Shown: positions 37,001-52,000 of the stretch, one piece after another
Layout: every line of letters begins with the position of its first letter
Numbering within the stretch: position 1 is the first letter of the stretch
Assembly: GCA_029339505.1 (NCBI GenBank)
Contig: JAQISU010000098.1
Coordinates: 1,373,501 to 1,437,500 of the forward strand
Length of the DNA stretch: 64,000 nucleotides
Direction of reading: 5' to 3'
DNA from: Unio delphinus
Lineage: Eukaryota; Mollusca; Bivalvia; Unionida; Unionidae
The notes under the pieces: generated by a model
The model's database searches: none
The model's input: the letters and a program-made list of their open reading frames with translations, nothing else
Told to the model about the DNA's origin: nothing
Made by a program: the position numbers and the translations under genes

Positions 37001-40000
37001 GCAAGTCTTGGGACACACAAAAAATAATTATTTTGTGTGTCACAAGATTTATGTGCATTTAAAAATTACAGCATTTTTGGTGTCCCAACACTTGCAGACA
37101 TAAAAAAAATGTCCTGACAAATTGGAAAGATCGCCATACTGCACACAACAATGGTCAGCTCTTGTTCATTCAAGAGACTGTTATAAACTACTGTGGTTGT
37201 GTTTTTGTTATTATTTTGCAGGTGCATATTTTCCAATTTTTCTGAAATAAAAGAAAAGTAAATAGAAACATAAATAATTCAAGGTGAGTTTTAGACTCAA
37301 CCGGGTGTCTGGGACCATTATATAGTGTACAGACAAGTACTTACACAATGCTGTTTTGTTTTTATGGTTTAACGCCATTTTCAGCACAACATAGGCTATA
37401 CATGGCGGCCAGTATTAATGGTGGAGGAGGAATCCGGAAAACCCCAGAAAGAACCACCAACCTGCGAGAAGCTACTGGCAAGCTTTCTCATTGGCTGAAT
37501 CCGAGACTCGAACCCATGCAGACAAAGGTGAGATGGCAGTGATCCGTAAAGGTCAGCACTTTAGACCACTCGGCCACTCAGGGCCCCACTTACACAATGA
37601 AAATTGTGTATCCTTGTTTATTCTCAATAATACTAGTTACAGATTTTTGCTTTATTCATCATTTTTTTACCAAATCTCATTCTTCCAAATCACATTTAAA
37701 AATAGACAATTGCTATTTCATTTACTTTGACCCACACTCAGAAGTTACCTTTTTCCAGAGATAAAAACAATTCTAGAATGTGATGTACATCATATAAAAT
37801 GATGCATCTTTAATTATACAAATTCCTAACTTTCAACAGTGAATACACTCCACTTTTGATTTTTGGGTGACAGCTGGTTTTCTCTGCATTTCCTTTTGTT
37901 TATAATTGGAAAATTTGTTTGTTTTCTTCTAAAAGGAGACCAGGCTAATTGTTTGTTTCATTAAGGTGGCATGTGATTTTTGTCTGGCAATAATGCCAGT
38001 AACCATTTGTTCTACATTAGTCCACACTAATTAACTATTGGAAAATCTAAAGTGAGTTGAGCATGATGAGATGTCCTTCATGGTTCATCATCATCATCAT
38101 CATCATCATCAGTCTCTTGACCTAGTGTGGTCATTGAGGCACTGTGCTGCTGAATATCTGACCAGTTCCCTCCACTTGTCTTGATCATGTGCCAATGCCT
38201 GTGTCTCTGCAAAACTTTTCCTGGTTCATTCTGTGATGTTGTCACTCCACTTTTTTCTCTGTCTACCTCTCCTTCTACCACCTTGGACACTACCATGCAG
38301 TACTGTTGTGGATAGACTGTTGGCTCTAGTGACATGGCCATACCATTTCAACTTTCTCTTTTTGACAGTGGTGTGGAGGTCTTCATAATGGCCTACTTTG
38401 CGCCTGATGGTGTTATGCACTTCTTCATTTGTGATGTGGTCCATGTAAGAGATGCCAAGGATGGTTCTGTAGCATCTCATTTCAAGTGCCTGGATTTTTC
38501 GTTGTAATTCTGCTGTCAGGGTTCAGGCCTCACATGAATACAGAAAGATTGACATGACTAGTGCTCTCAATAGTCTGGTTTTAATTTTCAGAAATATATT
38601 CTTGTCTCTCCAGATGGGTCTTAGCTTTGACATAGCTGCAGATGTTAGGGTCCTTCAGTTGTTCAAGGTTGAATTTGAGCCTGATTTTCTTTGGCTTGTT
38701 AATTTTCTTCAACCTCACTCAGAAGTTCATAATGACGAGGTCATGATCACTCCAAACATAAACACCTGGGAACGTTCTTGTTTTTGCTCTATTGATGTCA
38801 GATCGGTACCAGTTTTTAACCAGTATGTAGTCGATCTGATTATGATTGGTTCCATTTTGTGTGTGCCATGTCCAGCATCGTGAAGCTGTATGTTGGCCCA
38901 GGATGTTGGCTAGTACCAAGTTGTTGTAGCTTGCGAACTCAAGTAGCCATCTCCCTCTTTCATTGGTAAGCTCATTGCAAAAAAGTCAATAATGATCATC
39001 CCAGTATTTTAGAGCATCTTTGCCAACTTTGGCATTCCAGTCTCCTTGGATGATGAGGATGTCTTTTTTTTACTTACCATGTTTATTATACCCTGGAGTT
39101 TGTTGTAGAACTCCTCTATTTCTTCATCATCACGATCAGTAGTTGGAGCATAAACTTGGATAATTGTGATGTTAAAGGGGGATGCTTTCAGGCGAATGGA
39201 GATGATTCTGCTAGATATGGGGCGACATTCAAGCACAGATCCCATGATGGCTTTGTTTACAAGGAAGCCTACTCCATTTAATGACTTGTCCAACTCTACA
39301 ATATAGTAGAATATATGCCCATTTTCAGTTTGGTATTCTACGAGGGCTTTTCATCTTATCTCAGTGAGTCCCAGTATGTGCCATGTGTAGTGTTCCATCT
39401 CATGTGTCAACTCTTGGAGTCTTCCAGTTTGCGCCAGAGTTAGCGATACTAAATTATTTGACCCACCAAAATTATATTGGACTGACTAATCATTGACGTC
39501 AGTATCATTGTCAATCAGTTAAAGTATAAACATTTGCTCAGTTGAGTATCACAATTACCATAGCCAAGTAAACAGGTACTTTCGTATGGTAACTTACATC
39601 AAAGTAAACTACATTTGAGGTATTCAATGTAGTACAATTATTTTCAAAGCATTATTTCTGAAATTTCATTTTATATATGCAAATATATGCATATTAATTT
39701 AATTAAAACACATCAAATTGCCAGATAATAATTTCATAATTCAGGTCAGTAATCTGAAGAGAACAAAGAGTTGTATAATTTTGACATTCTAAGAGAAAGT
39801 GTTCATCTGCTTATATTTGTCCACATGTGCCTATTGTTAGAAAGATGTTTTAGGAATAAATTTTTTAGCTACTGTGCTTGGTTCTCAATCTTGTATGCTG
39901 AACTTAATTCGCCCAATCAGCAACAAAATTATACAAAAGAATTTAATGTTTTTCCTGATTTAAGTTTTACAATTTTAAATGGATGGGTTACTAATTATTT

Positions 40001-43000
40001 CAATCAGCAACATGTTCCACTGTTGAATTGTGGACGGCAAAAATTGATAAAGTGTTTTTGAATACAAAGGAGGTCATTACAAATAGTATTGGATGATCCA
40101 GTATTGCTGGCATCATTGTTACCATGAGACTGAGTTATATCTTGTAAGTAAAACCATGGCACATTTTAGAATTAAGTTATGCTTATGGCGTCGATTATTC
40201 AGGCTATTCCACCCAATTTCCTTATAGAAGAATACCCAACACAAACTCTTGTTAGTATCAGTTATTATTCTTGAAGCCTCCAAATTTATTTTTTCTTGCA
40301 TAGGACAATTATCCCAAATGCAACCAGCATAGTCAAACATGGAGTGTATACAAGATTTATAGAATCTTTCCAAGGACAAGCGGTCCAATTTTTATTTCAA
40401 ATTTCAATTTTTTTCAAAGTATTAACTTACAAATACCTGATATGTGCTTGCCAAAGACTGGACCAGTCCTGTAATTCTTTAATGTAAAAAATTTAGGATT
40501 TGGCCATCCTTATTTAGATTTTCCAACTTACTTTCAGAATCAATTAAGGCAAACTTGGCAATTAAAATCTTCAAAAAATGCATCTAGAAAGTACTTTCAT
40601 TAATTCACTTCTTAAGACAAAATTGTTGTTTACCTATTGATGCTTTATATTTTGAAATAAAAGTTGGTATGTTTTCATAACCAAATGACAGCTTAAGGAA
40701 ATCAGGCAGTGACAACAAATGATAACTTGCAGAAGAAAGGGTTAATGGTCAATCACTTTTTCAAACACATGCCTTTGAATGTATTCAAGTTTGTTTTGTC
40801 AGTGGAATTGATATAAAAAGTTTGTTAATTGCTCATTTTTTGAAAATACATTAAAATCATATAATATCTGACTGATGCACAATGTTATTACTAGTACAAG
40901 TATAGTAACACTACTAATTTGCAATCTAACTACGGATTGTTTACCAAAGCTGGAGGGGACCTCCGACTGGCCGAGTGGTCTAAAGCGCTTTCCGTTACGG
41001 ATCACTGCCATCTCACCTCTGTCTGCGTGGGATCGAATCTAAGATTCTGCCAATGTAGTGATGTGAGAAAGCTTGCCAGTAGGTCGGTAGTTCCCTTCTG
41101 GCATTTTCCCGGGTTCATCCTCCACCAATATTACTGGCCGCCATGTATAGCCTATCGTGTGCTTAAAAATGGCGTTAAACCCTACAACAACAACAGCCAA
41201 AGCTAGAAGGTGTAAGTGTCCATATTACGAAAATCTCTGTTTCTATTAATAGATTAATCATATGGTATGCGTGCTTTGTTATTGGTTGTATGCTGGTGCA
41301 TTAGAAAGAAGGATCATGTTCTTTTATGTATTGATTTTAGTGCTTCAGCTTGATATATAGCTAATGTCATGTTTTAGTATCAACAGTGATATTAAACATT
41401 ACTGCATAACTATAGGGTGGTATGCTCTATAGCTCCCATGGACTGTTATAATTAATGTTGTTCCGATTATCGATTATAATCGATCATCAGTTGGTTGAGC
41501 AAACCAATTAGATAATCGATTGTGAACTCCATAATCGATTGTGTGTAAAGGGAGACTACTTTTTAGTTGTATGCAAAGCACAAAGGTTAGTAAAGCTCCC
41601 AGCCACTAAAGTTGACCTGAAATTTATTAATTCCCTTCACAACTACAAATATGAAACCTTATGATTCATTACTAGGAACATATAGTCCTTATTACATGGT
41701 CAAGTTGTTAAATGTTGTTGAGTTAATAAATTAACATTTTGTTGATTTGCTTCAGTTAAATTACAACATCTTTTGTAGTATTTATAAACAATGACAAACA
41801 AGAAAAACATGTCCTTCTATACTTTAAATTATAGACATATCACATGTGAATGAAAGAATTTTGGGGGATTGTAGCAGTATTTCAGTTATATATGACTGAT
41901 TAGCCATGAAAAGTTAAATTTATTTAACAAAGTTGTAGAACAAAAGTAACACACAATGTAATATTATTGTCAGGTTAAAGTATACATATCATTAAAAGAG
42001 ATTACTCCTGTACATTTATAAACATATTGAACTCTTGATCAAAGATAGAACTGTTTAATAAAAATTAAAATTTGCTCTTTGTAATCGATTATAATTGATG
42101 ATCGGTTGGTTAAGGGGAACCGATTATCGATTATGAATTTCTAACCAATTCCCATCACTAGTTATAATAAGGGCATACTGTGTCCTGTTTAGTGTTTTAT
42201 TATAAGTGATATGCTCTATAGCTCCCATGGACTGTTATAATAAGGGTATACTGTACTGTATCATGTTTTATTATAAGTGGTATGCTCTATAGCTCCCATG
42301 GACTGTTATAATAAGGGTATACTGTACTGTATCATGTTTTGTTATAAGTGGTATGCTCTATAGCTCCCATGGACTGTTATAATAAGGGCATACTGTATCC
42401 TGTTTAGTGTTTTATTATAAGAGATATGCTCTATAGCTTCCTTGGACTGTTATAATAAGGGCATACTGTATCATGTTTTATTATAAGTGGTATGCTGTAT
42501 AGCTCCCATGGACTGTTATAATAAGGGCATACCATGGACTGTTATAATAAGGGCATACTGTGTCCTGTTTTATTATAAGTGGTATGCTCTATAGCTCCCA
42601 TGGACTGTTATAATAAGGGCATACTGTGTCCTGTTTAGTGTTTTGTTATAAAAGTGGTATGCTCTATAGCTCCCATGGACTGTTATAATAAGGGCATACT
42701 GTGTCCTGTTTAGTGTTTTATTATAAGTGATATGCTCTATAGCTCCCATGGACTGTTATAATAAGGGTATACTGTACTGTATCATGTTTTATTATAAGTG
42801 GTATGCTCTATAGCTCCCATGGACTGTTATAATAAGGGTATACTGTACTGTATCATGTTTTATTATAAGTGATATGCTCTATAGCTCCCATGGACTGTTA
42901 TAATAAGGGTATACTGTACTGTATCATGTTTTATTATAAGTGGTATGCTCTATAGCTCCCATGGACTGTTATAATAAGAGTATACTGTACTGTATCATGT

Positions 43001-46000
43001 TTTATTATAAGTGGTATGCTCTATAGCTCCCATGCACTGTTATAATAAGGGCATACTGTGTCCTGTTTAGTGTTTTGTTATAAGTGGTATGCTCTATAGC
43101 TTCCATGGACTGTTATAATGAGGGCATACTGTGTCCTGTTTTGTTATAAGTGGTATGCTGTATGGCTCTCAAGGACAGTGTTACAAAGAAGCAATGTATT
43201 ATGTACTTCATTGTAAGGCAGTCTCTCTATAAGGTGGTATAATCTATAACTCTCATGGACAGTGTTACAAAGAAGCAATGTATTATGTACTTCATTGTAA
43301 GGCAGTCTCTCTATAAAGTGGTATAATCTATAACTCTCATGGACAGTGTTACAAAGAAGCAATGTATTATGTACTTCATTGTAAGGCATTCTCTCTATAA
43401 GGTGGTATAATCTATAACTCGCATGGACATAGTTATAAACAGTGAGTACTGTAGCATGTACTTCATTATATGGCAGTTTCATTATAAGGTAGTCTACTCC
43501 ATACTAACATGGACAGTATAGTCGTGAGGGAATACTATTTTCACAATATTTTATCAGGCTTTCTTTTGACTTTTATTTGTTTTGCAGAGTATGTCCACCA
43601 TGCTATTCAGAAGATACTAAGTTTATACAAAAATGCTCAGAATCCTCCGAAGTCAGTGGTTCTTGTCGGACATTCAATGGTGAGTTTGACGTTTGTTAAG
43701 CAACTGTTCAGATTACAGTTTATGTGGTAAATGTGTGAAAATGGTAAAATAAATGAGTGTATCTTATACATTGTTGAAGGAACGCACACATTTATGTTTG
43801 TTTTGTTCAGACAATGAATATTTAAGTCTTTGTAAAAAATAGGTGGCCATTATAGTAAAATGAAGATGGAAAAAATTCTTATAATGTTTGTAAATGAATC
43901 ACTGTCTAATAATAAGCATTTATTATTAAATATTGTGAAGTTTTATTTGTTGATTTTTTTCTTTTGATCTTGTCATGAGTATGTCGATTTGATATAGTTT
44001 TTGCATTTAGATCAATTTCTCATGCAATGAATTTGGGGGCTCCGAGTGGACGAGTGGTCTAAAGCATTCTCTGTTATGGATCACTGCCATCTCACCTCTG
44101 TCTGCATGGGTTCAAGTCTTATATTTGGCCAATGTGGGTATGTGAGAAAGCTTGCCAGTAGCTTCTTGTGGGTCTGTGGTTCTTTCCTGTGATTTTGCCA
44201 GGTTCTTCCTTCACCATTAATACTGGCCGCCATGTGTGCTGAAAAATGGCGTTAAACCCTACAACAACAAGAAATTTGTGTTCCATGAACATATTAAAAA
44301 CATTTAACAAAAAACCATTTGTACAAATTATAAAAGAAATAGATGATTATGCTAAATTGACCCTGTAAGCCCCACCCCCAATGTAACATGAGACATGAGA
44401 CATAATGTTAAAAAAATTAATGAAAACTAAAAAAAATGTATTTTTTGCTCATTATCATTTCAGGGTGGGATGATAGCTAGGGCTCTGTTTGTACTGCCTG
44501 ATTTTGATGGCCAGACTGTCAATACCATCATCACTGAAGCCACACCTCACCAGGGACCAGGTATGTTTCATCTTTTATTACTTTGATGCATCACATAAAC
44601 TTTTGTTTTTTTCCATTATTATTTTCGACTATCATAGTTGTTGTATTTTAACACATTAATCCCTGGTGGCACATTTACATGTCAGGAGGTAGTAGCCTAC
44701 TGCCAAGCTCTGTAGCATCAAGGTCAAGTTTGATACACTTAAGTGGGTGGTATTATAGAAAAGTAGACAGATTTAGCTCTACAATGATACCAAATAATCT
44801 GGAAGTTTTAGTTGCACAACAAAATACAGAGGGGAGAAAACCTAATTATTTGGACCTGTTTTTCTTTCACCCAAAATTCGACCATGGTCAGAATCTAATT
44901 TTATGTCCAGATTTTAGACTTTTTGGCCTCAGTTCTAAGGCAGACCAATCTGCACTGCACACAGACAGGTGAACCTGTTCAAAAAGTAGCATAACATGGG
45001 CATTTGGAATAAAGAGTGGTCTCCATATGAAATTGATGGGTCTGTTAAGCAAAAGAAAACAAAGAATTCCAAGTTTTCCCCTTCTGCTCATGCACAAGCA
45101 AAATAACCAATGGAAAACAATGTTTATAACACAACATGGAATTGGCAAATGGAAAATTGCTTGAAGTCGATGTATTGGGATGTATTCAGAAATAGTCCCT
45201 AAAATGTGTTGCCTACTCTAATTTCATGTGAAAACAGCACAAAACTCCAGAGGTTAATGTGTTAATAAGTGCATTTTCCGAAACGATGAATAAATGTACT
45301 GATGAATTTCATAACACTTGATTGATCATATGATACATAACACAGGTAGTTAAGTAGAGTAATATCCCTTTGTTATAGTAGCATTTTTATAGTGTACTGA
45401 AAAGTGATGTATAGACAAATTTCAGTTTTGCTGAGAGAAAAAATCCATTAAAGCTATTGAAAGTCATTTGAAACTGTTCTCTCATTCCTCAAAAACTGCT
45501 TGAAAATTCCTTGAAAACCGCTTAAAAATTCCTTGACAAAACAACTCTCAGGTTCTGTACAATCTGTGGATAGTTATTCTTGAACTACAGATGGTAAGTT
45601 TGAGTATTCGTTCAAATTTTTAATTGTGTAAAATTTTGACATGCAAAGTAACTGAGCTAAACCTTCAAAAACATGCCAGGTTCTGCATAGTATGAGACCA
45701 GTTTTCAGTTTTTAGACTAATAGAGAACCAGACTAAGCATGGTACTTACATGACTGAAAGACTGATGTCTTTTGTTTAGATAGCTTGATGAACTTTTAGT
45801 TCTTTAGGAGATCAATACAAAGACTCGTGTCAGTATTGTATAGAAATCTGATTCAGTTGAGACCATTTTGCTAGACTAAATTTTCTTCATATTGTGAAAA
45901 TATCACTCACCGGTTTTATGCAGATCACTTCAAATTATGCTTTAATCCTGCAAGAAAATTGCTGAAATTATGAATACAATTGTTAACACATTTATTTGTG

Positions 46001-49000
46001 ATGTTCTGTCATTGTTTTTATTGTAGTGATGGCATTGGATGGGACTTTGAAGCATTTTTATCACACAGTAAATGAGCATTGGCTGAGGTACAAGAATTCC
46101 ACTCTATCACATGTAACTGTAGTCTCCACTGGTGGTGGCCACAGGGATATTCTGGTTAGGCAGGGTCTCACCTCATTGAATGATGTAAGCATATGATTGA
46201 AAAGATACCTCTACATGTAAAACTTGTATTAACCATCAGTATTGCTTACTAGATTTAGGATTTGTTGTGATTCCGAAAAAGAGCTTTAGCAAGTTACTGT
46301 ATATACTCGCGTATAAGCCCATTTGCGTATAAGCCGACCCCCCCCCCCCCCCAACTGAATCGGTAAAATTATTATTAAGTGCATGACCCGCGTATAAGCT
46401 GACCCGTAATTTTTAGACTACCGGTACATCACAAGATGCACAAAGTGAGTTCTGAATACGTTTATTTAGGCAAATCACATTATTAAATAAAATGAAAGTA
46501 AGAAAGCTAATTTATATGTTGAAATAAAAACAATTCTAAAGTGTTAAGTCTTAATAGAAATTTAATTAATCCTCATTCTAAAATCGTGAATTATAAAAGT
46601 TCAATCACTTTTTGATTCCTTCAAAATTGGGCTCTGTGTCAGACTCGCCAAACAGTTCACGAAACTCTGCTTCTGTTACGGGTGTGCTTTCATCATATAG
46701 GTCGTCATTGTGATCATGGTCATCCGATAGTCCAGTTCATAGAATGAGAGTACCAGCCGGCTGATGCAACAAATTTTGAATCTGCCAACTTATATTTATT
46801 ATTTTTCGCCATCTGCATTGCATGTGGACAAATTGCCGCCATTCCCATATTTGCTTCTCGTTCACAAAATTTCACGTGCTGCAGCATGGTTGTTATTTGC
46901 TTCTGCATATTCAATAACGTTAAGTTTGAATGCTTCATCATAAGCAGAACACTTTCTTTTACTTTCTATACTACTCATTTTATCTGATCGAATTGAATAT
47001 AAACTTCTAGAGAGATTAAACTGAAATAATTTCTTATAGTGGTAGTGTACTATTTATATACCTTATCCTGTAATTATTTCCAGAGTTGATTATCAATTTG
47101 TATTTGATAATTATTTATCATTGTTGTTTATTTGTGGGTGTTTTTTAAACTACCGGTAGTGTGATTCAATTGATCAAAATATGACTGGTTTCAGCGTGGA
47201 CATGATTCAAGTATTGTGATAGCTGATAACTTTGAGCAGAAACCATGTCCACTACCATATCTCAGTAAACGATACATCTGAGAGTCAGTATATTTTAGTA
47301 AAGTCATTGGCATTGTGCAACAACAAAAAACTATTATCCCTGAGGCATTTACCACAGATTAAGCATATGGTAGCTATTGCACAACACTCTACCGCTAAGA
47401 AACCACTTTGCTTTACAAACAACCAATCAACATTAGTATATAAACTGTGGCTGCCTATTACGTCTAAAACACCTATCGAAGAAATCCAACAAATTAAATT
47501 GTTTTACAATTATTCACGCTGACTCGTGTAGTGCAATGTTATTTACCCTTCCTAAGCATGCGCGCAACAAACCCCTATGGAGCCTCTCGCTATTGTTTCT
47601 TTAAGACTGTCGTACATGTATTTCTACTCTCGATCAAATGTTTGTTGTATATACCTTCAGTATCATAATTCTTTTATTTTTTTTTACGTACATTCTTTTC
47701 ATATTTACACTGAAATAAGCTAGCATGCATTTCTACGAAACCATACAATTTAATGATTACTGATTAGCTTAGGGTTAAATACTTGACTAGAGATTACTAA
47801 TATGGTGGTTCTTTTGGCAAATACACATATTTCCGTGGTTCAAATAACATGTATGGCAGTATACATTCAGTATCGTAATTCTTTTATTTTTTTACATAGA
47901 TTCTTTTCATATTTACACTGAAATAAACTAGTGTGCATTTCTACGAAACCATAGAGTTTAATGATTACTGATTAGCTGAGGATTAAATACTTGACTAGAG
48001 ATTACTAATATGGCGGTTCCTTTGGAAAATACATGTATTTCCGTGGTTCAAATAACATGTATGGCTGTATTTTCTGGTGGGTGGACATCTGTTAAATAGA
48101 TGTTAAAATACATTAAAACATGATTTTCATTCATTATCCTATCACTTAAGTTAGAAAAAAAATATTTGTTTTACTTCACGACAGGACAAATCTTATCAGC
48201 CATGTGATATCATTAGGCATCTGAACTCATTCGGCGATCGACCGAAACAATAAATACTAGAAATCGAGGGGGAAAAAAAGCATTGTAAATTTCAGACTTG
48301 GACCTTGACCCGCAGATAAGCCTATCCCCTTCTTCCAGGTCTTATTTTTTTCCTAAATTTCTTGGCTTTTACGCGAGTATATACGGTAGTTGAATTAAAT
48401 GACAAGAAAAGTATATTTTGAGTACACTGGCCATGAAATAAATGTTTGATATGGCCTTTGTTTTGGTATCAGGTGTCTGTCAACAATTGCAGTTTTTAAT
48501 CTTCTGAAAAACTGGTTGGCCCATTTCAGATAAACTTTGCACCAGCCCTTTTAGTCTTGATATAGATGATGTTGATCCACCTTCAGATATGGCTGCCATT
48601 ACTAATAATAAGACAGATTAAAACCACTGAACAAATCTTGATCAGATTTGGCCAATGTGGATTTGTGAGAAAGCATGCCAGTATCTTTTCGTGGGTCAGT
48701 TGCTGCTTCAAGGGATTGTCACCGGGTTCTTCTGTTACGTGCTTAGGCTCGAATAAGCAGCAACACAGAAAGATATAAAAACTAACAAGCTTGTATAACT
48801 TTAACAATGATTTTATTAAGTACAATTATTTTCATAAAATAAATAAACTTACGGTTTTAGAGAATCAAATCCAACAAATATAGAATTCACAAAATAATCC
48901 ACTAATGGAATTTCAAGTCCTGATAAATAAATGTTCTAATAGTTCCAGGTTCGAATCTTGACGATGTAATCCAAAATGGCTGACAATGTCACGTGGTACA

Positions 49001-52000
49001 GTTCTTGTTTTTAAATCATCCAGATGAAATTATGAAACATATGTCCTTTTCCAGATAAATAGAATAATATTCTTCTTTTCCAACGAATTGACACAGTCCA
49101 GAACAAGATATTAAACTCAAACAGAAAATACACAACTTCTTTAAAATAAGCCCAATTTATATTCTACTAAAGTTAGCTTCCAAAACACAGCTATATATAT
49201 TATTTTTCTGAAGTAAACAAGTAATCACGCGCGTTTCTAGAAATTGATAGAAGGTCAGAGGAAGAGTCTACCTTCACCTAGTCACGTAATAATGGAATGT
49301 TCTGGAAAGAAATCATTCACTTATAAAATGTTGTCCCCGAAATCAACCAATGAAATTGAAGACCTGTTGACAATGTCTAAAGCAAGGTCAGGAACTAGAC
49401 CACTGTAAGCCAAGGTCAGCCTGTTTATCAGTAAAGTACAGGTCAACTGAATTTTCTAGAAAAATTTCCCATTTAATGAATAATAAATCCTAAATGACAA
49501 TTTTGGACATAATAATTAAAAATAAATAAAATTAAATCCAATAGCCGTAACACCTTCCCCCATAAAATAAAAAGAAAGGTTTATATGATAAAACTTTCTT
49601 TTTATCACAAACCAATTTACATTTGAGATTAAAAGAACTAGTACAAATTACACAATATAATGAATTATACACGGGAAAGAGTGTCTACAATTATATTATC
49701 AAGAAATAGCCTCAAATTTTTAACTTGTCCATGTCCCACAAAATGTCCTAGGAAAGGCACAATAGCACAGCAGAACTCACTTTTATACAAATTAACTGTC
49801 AAACATACATTAGTGAGTCTGTTAAAGAATTATCGAATTGTTGCTAGATGTTCTCTCCAGGTGTCGTTGTAAATGATGACGTCACAAATCTCTAGACCAG
49901 AGATGAACATTTTTATGAGACGTTTAAATGGACTTTCTTTATATTGATAGAGTCCCTTTTGGGGTCGCAATGTTGAGTTTTCCTTTGCTCTTTCCGTAGT
50001 GGAATCTGCCAAAATCCTTTCAGAAGGTCAGAATTTGGTGACGTACTTGGCATTCCCAATTTTATCAATAGAATAGTCACTTCTTGTTAATGGGAATGAA
50101 TCTGTTTTTGTCACTCTGTTCACCTTCCTATAATCAGTACACATACGGAGAGTTTTATCTGGTTTAGGAACAAATATGCATAGTGAACTCCAATCACTTT
50201 TACTGGGCTTGATAAAATCATTCTCCAGCAAATATTGAATTTCCTTTTTCAAATATTCCTGTTTGAGTGGACTCGTCCTGCATGGAATTCTCAATCTCAA
50301 CGTCATGAAAATTTTGTTTGTCCTTGTAAGAATATCTGGACATAAGTGCTCATATAATAATAACTTTCAGTTCATTTCTTTCTTGCACTTGCAACTGTGA
50401 AAGTTTCTGGTCTAGATTTGTTTATAATTTCTGAATTCCAACAATTCGTCGCTCCAATGTCAGTAGAATCTGACAATATTTCTTCACCGAGTGGGACAGG
50501 CACAACTAAATTAATTACATATTTAACATGGCTATCTCTTTCAATATACTGGTACTCCTATAATTTATTTAGATCCCAGGAGCACTAATACTATAATTTA
50601 ACTAATTCATTTTCTTCTTAACTTTGTAAGGGCCGTAATATCTAATTTGAAGTAAAGTAAGAAGAATGAATAAGAGTAACACAACTCCATTATCAGACTC
50701 AAAAGTTCTCTCCCTTGTATTACTTTCAAACCATAGTTTCATTTTTAACTTTAATTGTTTACTTGACTTGGTCTTGGGTAAGGAATCTACACAATCTACC
50801 ATAATTCCACTGAATGTTTCATCAAACGTAGGAATAGGTTGCAGATGAGCCTTAGGTATCTTCTGATTGGGTTTTCCTACCATTTGACAAGTACGACAAG
50901 ACCTACAGTATTTGGCAACATCACTTTTGATTTTTGGCCAATAGAAATGAGTTAAGATCTTGTGATACATTTTATTAATCCCTAAATGACCAGCCAAAGG
51001 AGTTTCATGGGCCAGATTAAGTATTTCCTGTCTGTAAGATTTTGGAACTACTATTTGATAGTTCACTGACCATTCATCACCAGCAGGTACCTCGGGAGGT
51101 CTCCATTTTCTCATAAGAATTCCATTTTTAATGAAATAACAGACAGGAACTTCAGTCTCATTTATGACCTTTTGAAACAAACAGGAGATCTCAGGATCTT
51201 TTTCCTGTTCAACGACAAGTGACTGTCGTTTATCACCCTGATTAAGAGAATGCGTTATTAAAAGATGATCACTATGATCAGTACCTTCTGATTGATCTAA
51301 TGCAAGAGTAAACGTGATCTCATCAAAAACCTGACCTATACAAGTGCCAGTTGAAGGAATGCTGCCTTCTGTAACATCACTCTCAAAATCATCACCCTGA
51401 TTAAAATAAAGAGAATGAGTTGTCAAAAGAGGATCACTATGATCAATACTTTCTGATTGATCTAAACCAAGAGTAAAAGTGATCTCATTAAAAACCTGAC
51501 CTATACAAGCGTCAGTTGAAGGTATACTGGCTTTTTCAACATAAGCCTGACCCATGCAGGAGTCAGATAAGGGAATGCTGTCCTCAATAACATAATCCTG
51601 ACCCATGCATGTGTCAACGAAGGGAATACTGCCCTTTTCAACTTCATTCTCAAGAGCTTTCTTTACCATAGCTCTAATAACTGTACAAGCTTGAAATATA
51701 TCAGGGATTTCTTTTTCAATTGGATCAACTTTCTGATCCAAATTAGGCTTGTCAGTCACAAGTGGATTAACCACAACCTTGTCCCCAGCTAAGTCGTTAC
51801 CTAGCAATAAATCTATTCCCTCAACAGGTAAAACCGAGACTGTTCCGATTGTCACAGGTCCTGACACTAAGTCTGATGACAAATTTACACAATGGAGAGG
51901 AACATTAACAAAGCAGCACTCCAACCCCTGAATAAGAACACTTTCATTAGAAGAAGACTTCTCAGATAAAGGCAAAGTACCTGATAATAAAAGACTCTGA

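Noticed and set aside
37491..37730. ORFs over the SINE at 37351-37587
   Set aside because: Chance frames through an inverted SINE; the same frames recur in other SINE copies.
40959..41050. Functional tRNA gene (A and B boxes)
   Set aside because: The spacing and following conserved body and CAACAAC tail show a SINE head; no cloverleaf anticodon arm is supported.
43144..43482. 112-codon repetitive minus-strand ORF
   Set aside because: It is produced by the type 2 minisatellite; the repeat unit length happens to keep a frame open.
42180..43500. CRISPR-like array
   Set aside because: The regular repeats have no unique spacers and the genome is eukaryotic; it is a minisatellite.
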